From positions 444,009-508,008 of the forward strand of contig NZ_JAHWGH010000018.1 of NCBI RefSeq assembly GCF_019334305.1: a DNA stretch of 64,000 bases, written 5' to 3'. The notes beneath the pieces were generated by a model. It made no database searches. It saw only the letters and a program-made list of their open reading frames with translations, and was not told the origin of the DNA. Positions 1 through 7,903 of the stretch are shown piece after piece. The stretch's first letter is position 1; each line of letters opens with the position of its first letter. Source of the stretch: Rossellomorea orangium (lineage in GTDB: Bacteria; Bacillota; Bacilli; Bacillales; Bacillaceae_B). The position numbers and the translations under genes were made by a program.

Positions 1-216
1 CCCTTAACTATTTACCACCTTCTACTATATCTATGTCTACAACTTTTGACAATAGGGATTTACAACTGTGGAAAAAAATGTCGATTGGACTATTATTCCT
101 ATTAAAATGAATATGTATTTTAGTGATGGAGTATTCCTGCTAAATTCAAATCTCCTTCATTAACTTTTCATAAGGATAATGGTAGACTATTATCATACAT
201 AATAGATTATCTTAAT

Positions 217-294
217 ACGTAAAGTAGAAAAGGAAACATCCGGGTATCCGTGTCCGGTATCTTAAATCCTTTCATTTCATTCTCTACTTTACGT
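217..294 (+). promoter_or_regulatory. Structured 5' leader hairpin of def
   Basis: A perfect 12-bp inverted repeat (ACGTAAAGTAGA at 217-228, TCTACTTTACGT at 283-294) encloses a GC-richer inner part with CCGG repeats. Its right arm ends directly against the GAGGAGG ribosome binding site at 295-301 of the deformylase gene. The helix is seen; a role in translation initiation or mRNA stability is inference. It could also be a terminator of an upstream transcript, but there is no T-run. Confidence 0.5.
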
Positions 295-308
295 GAGGAG
301 GAAAAAGC

Positions 309-863
309 ATGATTACCATGAATGACATTATCCGTGAAGGTCATCCTACATTGACCACGGTTGCGAAGGAAGTACCTATTCCACCATCCCAAGAAGACCA
401 GGAAACATTGAGAAGCTTATTAGAATATGTAATAAATAGTCAAAACCCTGAAACAGCAAACAAATATGGATTGAGACCCGGGATAGGTCTCGCTGCACCT
501 CAGATCAATGTGTCAAAACGAATGCTCGCTGTCAATGTCACAGACAATCAAGGGAAGTTATACAGCTATGCCCTATTCAATCCAAAAATCATCAGTCATT
601 CCATAGAAAAAGCCTATTTAACTTCAGGAGAAGGATGTTTATCAGTCGACAGAAATGTTCCTGGTTTTGTCCCACGGTATGCCCGGGTGACCGTTAGAGG
701 CTGGGACGTAGACGGCAATGAAGTGAAGCTTCGACTGAAAGGACTTCCAGCCATTGTGTTTCAGCATGAAATCGACCATCTGAACGGGATCATGTTCTAT
801 GACCATATTAACCCGAACAATCCGTTCGAGCCGATCCCTGATGCCATTGCAATTGAACGATAA
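309..863 (+). CDS. def: Peptide deformylase
   Basis: Removes the formyl group from the N-terminal methionine of new polypeptides in the cytoplasm. The 184-residue protein has all three signature motifs: GIGLAAPQ (58-65), EGCLS (108-112, metal-binding Cys110) and HEIDH (153-157, metal-binding His153/His157 and catalytic Glu154). Its length and the insertion before motif I match the type-2 deformylase of Gram-positives (B. subtilis DefB/YkrB, 184 residues). ATG 309 is chosen because GAGGAGG lies 7 bases upstream; Met4 is a less well placed alternative. It stands alone behind a structured leader and ends at a terminator shared with the convergent ykrA. Confidence 0.97.
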   Translation: MITMNDIIREGHPTLTTVAKEVPIPPSQEDQETLRSLLEYVINSQNPETANKYGLRPGIGLAAPQINVSKRMLAVNVTDNQGKLYSYALFNPKIISHSIEKAYLTSGEGCLSVDRNVPGFVPRYARVTVRGWDVDGNEVKLRLKGLPAIVFQHEIDHLNGIMFYDHINPNNPFEPIPDAIAIER

Positions 864-871
864 ACCTAAAA

Positions 872-900
872 AAGCCTCCTGATTCAGGAGGCTTTTACAT
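872..900. terminator. Bidirectional terminator between def and ykrA
   Basis: AAGCCTCCTGA is followed directly by TCAGGAGGCTT and a T-rich tract on the plus strand, with an A-run on the other side, so it can serve both convergent genes. Confidence 0.85.
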
Positions 901-903
901 TTT

Positions 904-1674
904 TTAGATTAATTTAAGTTCCTTCAAGCCGTGAAATATTCCATCATCATCCACATGTTTAGTGATCAGATCGGCATGGTTTTGTACTTCCTTAACGGCA
1001 TTCCCCATTGCAACACCAGTTCCAACTGACTGGATCATCTCAATATCGTTCAAACCGTCCCCGAATGCATAAACATCCTCCATGTTGAACCCAAGCTTAG
1101 CAATCATCTTTTTGATTCCTTCAGCCTTCGATCCCCCTTTTGGCAGAATATCCATGGAGTATTGATGCCAGCGGATAAATGTGAAATCTGTATACTTCTC
1201 CCGGTAAAAGGCCTCTTCCTCTTTTGAACAGAATAACAGGGATTGATAGATGTCTCTTCCTTTATAGAAATCCGGATCAAAACCCGGGTGGGGAAACTTC
1301 AGGCTGTTCATACTTTTTTCAATATATTCATGATGCTTATGGTTCGATTTCATTGTTTTATGATTCAAATGGACAACCGGGTGTTCCTTCGTGTACGTAT
1401 CCTCTAATAACTCTTCCAATGTTTCAACTTTTAAAGGGTTGGTGTAAATCACTTCATTTTCAAATACCACGTACTGCCCATTGAATGAAACAAACGATTC
1501 AATTCCCAATTCCTCTCTCAGATTTTCATACATAAATGGCGCTCTTCCAGTAGCGATGGCAACATAAGTTCCGTTTGCCTGCAATGAGCGAATGGCTTCT
1601 TTGGTTGCCTGAGGGAGTTTCTTATCGTGATCTAGCAACGTACCGTCTATATCAAAGAAAACTATTTTAGACAT
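904..1674 (-). CDS. ykrA: Cof-type HAD-superfamily phosphatase (YkrA-like)
   Basis: Predicted cytoplasmic phosphatase of the haloacid dehalogenase superfamily, Cof/type IIB cap group. The nucleophile motif DIDGT is at the N-terminus, a Thr-containing IATGRAP motif follows, and GDGLNDIEM near the C-terminus is the acidic motif IV. A longer ORF begins at 1692, but its first codons contain AAAGGAGA, which is the ribosome binding site for ATG 1674 (MSKIVFF), giving 256 residues. Neighbours def and rpoY-rnjA match the B. subtilis ykrA locus. The substrate is unknown; sugar phosphates are typical for the family. Confidence 0.9.
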   Translation of the reverse strand: MSKIVFFDIDGTLLDHDKKLPQATKEAIRSLQANGTYVAIATGRAPFMYENLREELGIESFVSFNGQYVVFENEVIYTNPLKVETLEELLEDTYTKEHPVVHLNHKTMKSNHKHHEYIEKSMNSLKFPHPGFDPDFYKGRDIYQSLLFCSKEEEAFYREKYTDFTFIRWHQYSMDILPKGGSKAEGIKKMIAKLGFNMEDVYAFGDGLNDIEMIQSVGTGVAMGNAVKEVQNHADLITKHVDDDGIFHGLKELKLI

Positions 1675-1710
1675 GATCGTTCTCCTTTTCAAAAATATTC
1701 GATTGCTAAT

Positions 1711-1836
1711 CTATTTTACCCGTTGTTTAAAGTAATCCTTTACGGTAGAAATGTCAATGAAGAGGCCCAAACGAAACCATTTACCAAACTTAACCATGTA
1801 AGAGAATCCATAAATTCCGTACAATATAAGTAACAC
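1711..1836 (-). CDS. Possible 41-residue membrane peptide or gene remnant
   Basis: An open frame from GTG 1836 to TAG 1711 encodes a protein-like string: a hydrophobic start (VLLILYGIYGF), then basic and aromatic residues (KFGKWFR) and a charged tail (KDYFKQRVK). No ribosome binding site stands at a usable distance from any start and the frame is open upstream to a stop at about 1862. It lies between ykrA and a tiny ORF on the opposite strand. It could be a remnant of a longer gene or chance. Confidence 0.22.
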   Translation of the reverse strand: MLLILYGIYGFSYMVKFGKWFRLGLFIDISTVKDYFKQRVK

Positions 1837-1912
1837 AACAGAGACGTCCGTATTATTGTTCCTTTACTTCATAGGAAAATCTCGGTAAACTATTAATAAG
1901 GAGTGATCCACC

Positions 1913-1984
1913 ATGTTAAAGAAGCTGAGAAAAAAGCTTTTAAAACAGTGGAAAGAATTGCTTAGAAAAAAAACGATTGCATAA
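1913..1984 (+). CDS. Putative 23-residue cationic amphipathic peptide
   Basis: ATG 1913 is preceded by AAGGAGTG at a good distance and reads 23 codons to TAA. Of 23 residues 10 are Lys or Arg and none is acidic except Glu15. Leu2, Leu5, Leu9, Leu10, Trp13, Leu16 and Leu17 fall on one face of a helix. It resembles membrane-surface or antimicrobial-like peptides in composition only; no homology is recognised. A hairpin (2071-2120) downstream might end its transcript. A real gene is plausible because of the ribosome binding site, but translation is unproven. Confidence 0.4.
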   Translation: MLKKLRKKLLKQWKELLRKKTIA

Positions 1985-2070
1985 TCTTTTTTCCCTGATC
2001 GACTTTATGGAGAAAGACTACTAAAATGCACGTATTTCGGATATACTGTCATACAATTGGACAATGAATA

Positions 2071-2120
2071 AGGGACTGACGCCACTAGTGAGCTTTTCGT
2101 CTCCATTGGTATTAGTCCCT
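2071..2120. terminator. Hairpin downstream of the 23-residue ORF
   Basis: AGGGACT (2071-2077) pairs with AGTCCCT (2114-2120), with a further CCA/TGG inside. The following CTTCTATCTT is only weakly T-rich, so terminator function is uncertain. Confidence 0.4.
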
Positions 2121-2183
2121 CTTCTATCTTGTCACGATTCAGTTAAGGATTATTCAAAACTTTATTTACACTGGAGAATCCTT

Positions 2184-2628
2184 TATAATTTAATACATAC
2201 GTAAACTATATGATTCGTCCTTGTCTGAATGACAGGCTAAAATATAAGAGTCGTGGGCAATGATTGCTGGTATCTGAACATTGTTGCAAAACCTGTTTTT
2301 GCCGCCCTTCGATCATATCGTTCGCCTTGTGTTAAGGAAATGATTCCTTGATCATTATCGTTTTTTTACCACAGGGCGTAAATGAGCCATACCTGAACAT
2401 CGACATGTTCAGGACCGCACAGGTATTTATACCGATTAGCCGGGAATTCATTATGCCCGCTAATGTCGTAGCTCCAGCACCCATCCCTGATGGACACGGT
2501 ACACATCCCTGAATATAGGAGCCTTGCTTCATCAGGTACTTGAGGGTGCCGCTTATGTTATGTAGTTGATAACTTTTTTATCATAGAAGAAAGTTAGATT
2601 TTTTGAAAACGGATAAGGAGAGAGAAAA
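2184..2628 (+). promoter_or_regulatory. Long structured 5' leader of rpoY-rnjA
   Basis: About 430 non-coding bases lie between a TATAAT element (2184-2189, poor -35) and rpoY. They contain several hairpins: GCAAAA/TTTTGC (2286-2302 region), AAGGAA/TTCCTT (2334-2349), the alternative AATGAT/ATCATT (2339-2356) followed by seven Ts (2361-2367), a 9-bp perfect stem CCTGAACAT/ATGTTCAGG (2392-2413), ATTAGC/GCTAAT with GGG/CCC (2435-2464), GCTCC/GGAGC (2471-2522) enclosing CCATC/GATGG, and a weak GTTAT/ATAAC stem followed by six Ts just before the ribosome binding site. I do not recognise an Rfam family. Autoregulation by RNase J1, as RNase E does in E. coli, is a hypothesis only. Confidence 0.5.
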
Positions 2629-2835
2629 ATGATTTTTAAAGTATTTTATCAAGAAAGTAAAGCAGAAGTGCCTGTACGCGAATGCACTCAATCCCTTTAC
2701 ATGGAAGCAGATTCAGAACGGGAAGTACGCCTAAATTTGAAAGACAAACCGTATAATATCGAATTCGTACAAAAGCTTGAGGGCGCTTTTTTAGAGTATG
2801 AACAAAACCACCATTCTTTCGAGTTGGAGCAATAA
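2629..2835 (+). CDS. rpoY: RNA polymerase epsilon subunit
   Basis: Small accessory subunit (68 residues) of Firmicute RNA polymerase, formerly YkzG. The start MIFKVFYQ, the VPVRE segment and the GAFLEYEQ segment near the C-terminus match the B. subtilis protein as I know it, and the length is almost identical (69). AAGGAGAG sits upstream of ATG 2629. It is separated by only 4 bases from rnjA, the conserved rpoY-rnjA pairing, so the two are certainly co-transcribed and possibly translationally coupled. Confidence 0.95.
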   Translation: MIFKVFYQESKAEVPVRECTQSLYMEADSEREVRLNLKDKPYNIEFVQKLEGAFLEYEQNHHSFELEQ

Positions 2836-2839
2836 TACA

Positions 2840-4507
2840 ATGAAATTTGTAAAGAATGACCAAACCGCTGTATTTGCCCTTGGCGGTTTAGGTGAAATCG
2901 GTAAAAACACATACGGCGTACAATTCCAAGACGAAATCATTTTGATTGATGCAGGGATCAAATTCCCTGAGGACGAGCTGCTCGGTATCGATTACGTTAT
3001 ACCTGATTACACGTATCTCGTGAAAAATGCCGATAAGATCAAAGGTCTTTTCGTGACACACGGACATGAAGACCATATCGGTGGTATCCCATACCTGCTG
3101 CGCGAGTTAAACATTCCGATATACGGCGGAAAGCTCGCATTGGGACTGATCAAGAACAAGCTTGAGGAACACGGCCTGTTACGAAATGCGAAATTGAATG
3201 TCATCCAGGAAGATGATATCGTGAAATTCCGCAAAACGTCCGTCACTTTCTTCAGAACAACACACAGCATTCCTGACTCTTACGGAATCGTTGTCAAAAC
3301 ACCACCTGGAAATGTCGTTCATACGGGTGACTTTAAATTTGATTTCACACCGGTCGGTGAACCTGCGAACTTAACCAAAATGGCTGAAATCGGAAAAGAA
3401 GGCGTCCTTTGTCTTCTGTCTGACAGCACAAATGCTGAGGTTCCAAACTTCACTATGTCAGAACGCAAAGTCGGAGAAAGCATCAATGATATTTTCCGTA
3501 AAGTGGACGGTCGTGTGATATTTGCAACATTCGCTTCAAATATCCACCGTCTGCAACAAGTGGTCGAAGCGGCAGTCTTCCATAATCGCAAGGTCGCTGT
3601 TTTCGGAAGAAGTATGGAAGCGGCCATTACGATTGGACAAGAATTGGGATACATCAATGCACCTAAAGATACTTTCATTGAACATAACCAGATCAATCGC
3701 CTTCCAGCGAATGAAGTGGCTATACTTTGTACCGGATCCCAAGGTGAACCGATGGCTGCATTATCAAGGATCGCAAACGGCACACACCGTCAGATCCAAA
3801 TTCAGCCTGGTGACACCGTTGTATTCTCTTCTTCACCAATCCCGGGGAATACAATCAGTGTAAACCGTACAATCAATCTTTTATATCGTGCCGGTGCAGA
3901 AGTCATCCACGGACCATTAAGTGATATTCATACATCCGGTCACGGTGGACAACAAGAGATGAAGCTGATGCTCCGCCTGATGAATCCAACCTTCTTCATG
4001 CCGATTCATGGTGAGTTCCGTATGCAGAAGATGCATGCTCAACTCGGTGTAGATTGTGGCGTACAGGAGGAAAATTGCTTTATCATGGATAACGGCGAAG
4101 TACTTGCATTAAGCAATGATTCCGCACAGGTAGCAGGAAAAATCCCTTCTGGAAACGTCTATATCGATGGAAGCGGAATTGGTGATATCGGTAATATCGT
4201 TCTTCGTGACCGCCGTATCCTTTCAGAAGAAGGATTGGTCATCGTTGTTGTGAGCATCGATATGAAGGATTTCAAGATTGCTTCAGGTCCGGACCTTATT
4301 TCAAGAGGTTTCGTGTACATGCGTGAATCAGGTGATCTTATCAATGAAGCACAGACGCTTATTTCTAAACATCTAAACAAAGTTCTTGAAAGAAGAACCT
4401 CTCAATGGTCAGAAATCAAGAATGAAATCACAGATACTCTGGCTCCATTCTTATATGAAAAAACAAAGCGCCGCCCAATGATCTTACCGATCATCATGGA
4501 AGTGTGA
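2840..4507 (+). CDS. rnjA: Ribonuclease J1
   Basis: Endoribonuclease and 5'-3' exoribonuclease of RNA turnover and maturation. The 555-residue length equals that of B. subtilis RNase J1. The metallo-beta-lactamase motif HGHEDH occupies residues 74-79 (His74, His76, Asp78, His79 bind zinc), followed by the beta-CASP domain and a C-terminal domain ending [10 protein letters not shown] longer frame opens at 2798, but ATG 2840 has GGAG 9 bases upstream and gives the family N-terminus MKFVKNDQ. It ends at a strong terminator facing ktrC. Confidence 0.98.
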   Translation: MKFVKNDQTAVFALGGLGEIGKNTYGVQFQDEIILIDAGIKFPEDELLGIDYVIPDYTYLVKNADKIKGLFVTHGHEDHIGGIPYLLRELNIPIYGGKLALGLIKNKLEEHGLLRNAKLNVIQEDDIVKFRKTSVTFFRTTHSIPDSYGIVVKTPPGNVVHTGDFKFDFTPVGEPANLTKMAEIGKEGVLCLLSDSTNAEVPNFTMSERKVGESINDIFRKVDGRVIFATFASNIHRLQQVVEAAVFHNRKVAVFGRSMEAAITIGQELGYINAPKDTFIEHNQINRLPANEVAILCTGSQGEPMAALSRIANGTHRQIQIQPGDTVVFSSSPIPGNTISVNRTINLLYRAGAEVIHGPLSDIHTSGHGGQQEMKLMLRLMNPTFFMPIHGEFRMQKMHAQLGVDCGVQEENCFIMDNGEVLALSNDSAQVAGKIPSGNVYIDGSGIGDIGNIVLRDRRILSEEGLVIVVVSIDMKDFKIASGPDLISRGFVYMRESGDLINEAQTLISKHLNKVLERRTSQWSEIKNEITDTLAPFLYEKTKRRPMILPIIMEV

Positions 4508-4513
4508 TAATAG

Positions 4514-4544
4514 GAAGAGGCTGACCAAAGCGGTCAGCCTCTTC
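4514..4544. terminator. Bidirectional terminator between rnjA and ktrC
   Basis: A perfect 13-bp stem GAAGAGGCTGACC / GGTCAGCCTCTTC with a 5-base loop lies between the convergent stop codons. Confidence 0.85.
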
Positions 4545-4551
4545 TTTCATA

Positions 4552-5208
4552 TTATAGAACCTTCTTCTCGAATCGGTTAATATCCGTATCTGCCCCGATA
4601 ACGATGAGGATGTCCCCTACACGGATCTGTTCATCCGCCTGTGGGGAAACAATGATATCTTTTTCTCTTTTTATCGCTACGATGTTGATTCCGAACTGTG
4701 CACGGATATCTAAATCGATCAGGGAGTTTCCACTAAGATTTTCGTTTGCGACAATCTCCACAATTGAATGTTCGTCGGACAATTCCAGATAATCCAGTAC
4801 ATTATTAGAAATGATATTATGAGCAATCCTTCTTCCCATATCCCTCTCCGGATGAACGACTTGATTGGCCCCGATCTTCCGGAGTACCTTTTCATGATAA
4901 TCGTTCTGTGCTTTTACCGTAATATTCTTCACTCCGATTTCCTTTAACATTAATGTCGTCAGGATACTCGACTGAATATCGTCGCCAATTGCGACAATCA
5001 CATGATCAAAATTACGGATCCCGAGGCTCTTCAAGACGGATTCATCCGTAGAATCAGCGACTACCGCATGTGAAGCAATGGAAGAGAACTCATTCACTTT
5101 ATCTTCATCCTGGTCGATGGCCATGACTTCCATTCCCTGATCTGTCAAAGAACGTACAATACTGCCTCCGAACCGGCCCAATCCTATTACTACAAACTCT
5201 TTTTTCAC
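4552..5208 (-). CDS. ktrC: Potassium uptake regulatory subunit KtrC (RCK protein)
   Basis: Cytoplasmic gating ring subunit of a Ktr-type K+ transporter (partner KtrD is not in the window). The 218-residue protein has an N-terminal RCK_N Rossmann domain with GLGRFG at 9-14 for nucleotide binding and a C-terminal RCK_C domain (about 135-218), the c-di-AMP-binding site in known KtrC proteins. B. subtilis KtrC (YkqB) has 221 residues and lies near rnjA too. Start is GTG 5208 behind GGGGGAT. Confidence 0.93.
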   Translation of the reverse strand: MKKEFVVIGLGRFGGSIVRSLTDQGMEVMAIDQDEDKVNEFSSIASHAVVADSTDESVLKSLGIRNFDHVIVAIGDDIQSSILTTLMLKEIGVKNITVKAQNDYHEKVLRKIGANQVVHPERDMGRRIAHNIISNNVLDYLELSDEHSIVEIVANENLSGNSLIDLDIRAQFGINIVAIKREKDIIVSPQADEQIRVGDILIVIGADTDINRFEKKVL

Positions 5209-5300
5209 CTATTATCCCCCCGCAGTCTCTATACACTATATTTTAGCACAAAAAAAAGGAGAAAATGAAATTTCTCCCTTTCCTTTTTGTGTTTCTCCGA

Positions 5301-6314
5301 CTACTTGTTCCCTTTTACATAATCGGCATCAAATAAGAACAGCCTCATTAAAAGATACAGGGACGGGATCAATAACAACAAGCCCGCAATGAAGACGATA
5401 ACAAGAGCCATCCCCATGGTTGGATTCGTGACACTCGTTTCAATCGTGATAAAAGGTTTCAAGATATAAGGTAAATGGGACGCTCCATAACCAAAGAAAG
5501 CAAAGAAGAATTGAAGCATGACAAGGGTGAACGCCAGACCGAAATGTTTTCTTCTATAAATGAAAAGTGACGCTCCAAGGAAGCATAGCAGAGATAATCC
5601 GAACATCCACCATATATCAATGGCACTGGTGAAATGCTCAAGATTATGTTCTCTCAAGGATACGAACACAAGTAAACTGGCTAATATGGTCGGTGGGCTC
5701 CAGAATAGTGAAAACTTCCTCAGTTCCTCCCTTGAATCCAAATCTCCAGCCCGATTGGCATAATAGGTCAGAAATGTCGCACTAATGAATAATACCGATA
5801 CAATCGACAGAACGACCACGCTCCATGAATAGGGGCTGGTAAAAAGTTCCTTGGCAAGGAATACTACCTTATCCCCCTGCTCTTCCAAAAATCCGCCTTC
5901 TGAAATTGTCAAAGCCGTTGACAAGGAGGCAGGAATCAACAACCCTGTTGCTCCATATAGAAACAAATAAACGATATTATCTTTTGAACCATAGTTCCCG
6001 AAAGCATAGAAGCTTCCTCTTATGGCAAGTAATATGATGGCAATACTTCCCGGCAACAATAAAGCCGTTCCATAATAGTAGGCAGTGTCAGGAAAAAATC
6101 CGACCAAACCGACAAAAAAGAAAACAAAAAAGACGTTCGTCACTTCCCAGACAGGAGAAAGGTATCGACTGATCAGCACATTCAGCGTGTGCTCCTTCCC
6201 TTTCATCCTGCCGTAAAAGGCGAAGAATCCGGCCCCGAAATCGATCGAAGCCACGATTAGATACCCATATAGAAAAATCCATAAGACAGTAATCCCCATG
6301 ATTTCCAAACTCAT
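5301..6314 (-). CDS. cydB: Cytochrome bd-type quinol oxidase subunit II (YthB-like)
   Basis: Membrane subunit II of a cytochrome bd quinol oxidase reducing O2. 337 residues with about eight or nine hydrophobic segments; the N-terminal region contains the SIDFGAG motif typical of CydB. The sequence resembles B. subtilis YthB more than classical CydB. The longer start at 6320 leaves only one base after GGAGG; ATG 6314 has 7 bases and is preferred. It follows cydA by 44 bases and completes the operon. Confidence 0.88.
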   Translation of the reverse strand: MSLEIMGITVLWIFLYGYLIVASIDFGAGFFAFYGRMKGKEHTLNVLISRYLSPVWEVTNVFFVFFFVGLVGFFPDTAYYYGTALLLPGSIAIILLAIRGSFYAFGNYGSKDNIVYLFLYGATGLLIPASLSTALTISEGGFLEEQGDKVVFLAKELFTSPYSWSVVVLSIVSVLFISATFLTYYANRAGDLDSREELRKFSLFWSPPTILASLLVFVSLREHNLEHFTSAIDIWWMFGLSLLCFLGASLFIYRRKHFGLAFTLVMLQFFFAFFGYGASHLPYILKPFITIETSVTNPTMGMALVIVFIAGLLLLIPSLYLLMRLFLFDADYVKGNK

Positions 6315-6358
6315 ACCCATTCCTCCCTCAAAACAAAGTCAAGTGCCTGACTCAACAA

Positions 6359-7696
6359 CTAACTCACTTTCTTAGGAAAGCGTTGTTCCAACTCGGCTTC
6401 TGCAGGTTTGTTTTTAAACATTTTTATTAATACAACTACACATAAAATGCCAAGTAGTATATAGAGACCCACGAATAGTGCGAACGTTAATCCTACTCCA
6501 TCCGCTTTTGTCGCAGCCTCTGCCACCTTCATATATCCACGCAGGATCCATGGCTGTCGGCCAACTTCTGCATATATCCAGCCGAATTCGATGGCAAGCA
6601 TCGCCAAAGGTCCACTCGCAACGATTCCCCACAATAACGGCTTATTCCATTCATTTCGTTTCTTCCACTTCCAAAACAGAATAAATATTCCTGCAATGAA
6701 AATACTGTAGAATCCGATGGAAACCATAAGATCAAATAAATAATGAACCCATAAAGGGGGCCGTTCATCTTCAGGAAATTCATTCAATCCAATGACCTCT
6801 GTATCAAACGAACTTCCAGCAAGGAAGCTGAGAAAACCAGGTAATCGAATCTCATTATGCACTTCGTTGTTTTCATCAAGCGTTCCAAAAACAATCAAAT
6901 CCGCATTCTTTTCCGACTCAAAATGCCACTCTGCCGCTGCCAGCTTTTCCGGCTGGTACTCTGCCAGGAATTTGGCCGACAAGTCCCCTGCCAATGCTGA
7001 GCCAAAAGCAAAGATCAGCGCTGATACCATAGTCAGACGTAGGGCTTTCTTATGATAGTCCCCACCCTTTTTCCGAAGTATCGCAAATGCTGTAATAGCA
7101 GCTAATATGAGTGCTGATGTTAAGTAGGCAGTCGTCAAAACATGAAACACTTTTGTTGGTGTCGCCGGATTTAACATCGCTGCGATCGGGTCGATATTGA
7201 TCGCTTTTCCATCTTTCAATTCAAATCCCTGCGGCGTATTCATAAACGCATTCACCGTCGTAATGAATAAAGCGGAAGCAGAAGAACCAATCATTACCGG
7301 AATCGTCAGTAGCCAATGGATCCACTTATTCTTAAATCGATCCCACGTATAAAGGTAAATCCCCAAAAAGATGGCCTCAAAGAAAAACGCAAAAGTTTCC
7401 ATGAACAACGGCAGGGCAATCACCTGTCCGGCTACCTGCATAAACGATGGCCACAAAAGGGACAACTGCAAGCCAATAGCAGTTCCGGTCACGACCCCGA
7501 CGGCAACCGTAATGGTAAATCCCCTAGCCCATCTTCGTGCAAGCAAAAGATAATGAGGATCATTCCGCTTGATCCCCATAAACTCGGCTATCGAAATCAT
7601 GATCGGAACCCCTACCCCAATCGTTGCAAAAATGATATGAAACGCAAGGGTTGTCGATGTGAGCATCCTACTTAAAATCACACTATCCAAAACCAT
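6359..7696 (-). CDS. cydA: Cytochrome bd-type quinol oxidase subunit I (YthA-like)
   Basis: Haem-carrying subunit I (445 residues). Expected ligands are present: His20 (haem b595), His185 and Met324 (haem b558), Glu100 and Glu107, the quinol-loop residues Lys251 and Glu256 in QPEKLAAAE, and the GRQPW signature (379-383). The short Q-loop is usual for Bacillus. It resembles B. subtilis YthA. GGGGGAG precedes ATG 7696. It has its own promoter with a Rex-like palindrome, implying induction when NADH/NAD+ rises at low oxygen. Confidence 0.92.
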   Translation of the reverse strand: MVLDSVILSRMLTSTTLAFHIIFATIGVGVPIMISIAEFMGIKRNDPHYLLLARRWARGFTITVAVGVVTGTAIGLQLSLLWPSFMQVAGQVIALPLFMETFAFFFEAIFLGIYLYTWDRFKNKWIHWLLTIPVMIGSSASALFITTVNAFMNTPQGFELKDGKAINIDPIAAMLNPATPTKVFHVLTTAYLTSALILAAITAFAILRKKGGDYHKKALRLTMVSALIFAFGSALAGDLSAKFLAEYQPEKLAAAEWHFESEKNADLIVFGTLDENNEVHNEIRLPGFLSFLAGSSFDTEVIGLNEFPEDERPPLWVHYLFDLMVSIGFYSIFIAGIFILFWKWKKRNEWNKPLLWGIVASGPLAMLAIEFGWIYAEVGRQPWILRGYMKVAEAATKADGVGLTFALFVGLYILLGILCVVVLIKMFKNKPAEAELEQRFPKKVS

Positions 7697-7766
7697 TCTA
7701 TACTCCCCCTACCGGATTACTTTTTAACGTAAACAGCTCTTTCTTACTGTTTATCACTTATTGTTC

Positions 7767-7795
7767 ATTATAAAACCTGGGATAGAGTATGTGAA
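7767..7795 (-). promoter_or_regulatory. Sigma-A promoter of cydAB
   Basis: On the minus strand TTCACA (7795-7790) and a perfect TATAAT (7772-7767) are separated by 17 bases, placing transcription start near 7760, about 64 bases before the cydA start. Confidence 0.75.
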
Positions 7796-7813
7796 GTATT
7801 GAACATGAATATT

Positions 7814-7831
7814 TTGTGACGTTTTTCACAA
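7814..7831. promoter_or_regulatory. Rex-like operator upstream of cydAB
   Basis: TTGTGA (7814-7819), six bases, TCACAA (7826-7831) is a perfect 18-bp palindrome equal to the Rex consensus half-sites. It sits about 18 bases upstream of the -35 element. Rex represses cytochrome bd genes in B. subtilis (established); binding here is inference. Confidence 0.6.
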
Positions 7832-7860
7832 AGTTTCACTATTTAAAACTAATATCCAGT

Positions 7861-7887
7861 AAAAAAACCCCACACACCAGTGCAGGG
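7861..7887 (-). terminator. Terminator of the YknUV-like exporter operon
   Basis: On the minus strand an 8-bp stem (7880-7887 with 7868-7875, one G-T and one T-G pair) is followed by seven Ts, just after the stop at 7904. Confidence 0.8.
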
Positions 7888-7903
7888 TCCCTCAAACCAT
7901 AAC

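Noticed and set aside
2332..2532. 66-codon minus-strand frame with several Cys residues in the rpoY leader.
   Set aside because: No ribosome binding site, and it coincides with the inverted repeats of the leader; the structured RNA on the plus strand explains the pattern better.
2540..2570. AGGGTG-CCGC string resembling the T-box antiterminator motif before rpoY.
   Set aside because: The conserved 14-base T-box sequence is incomplete and no stem I or specifier loop was found; rpoY-rnjA is not a T-box target.
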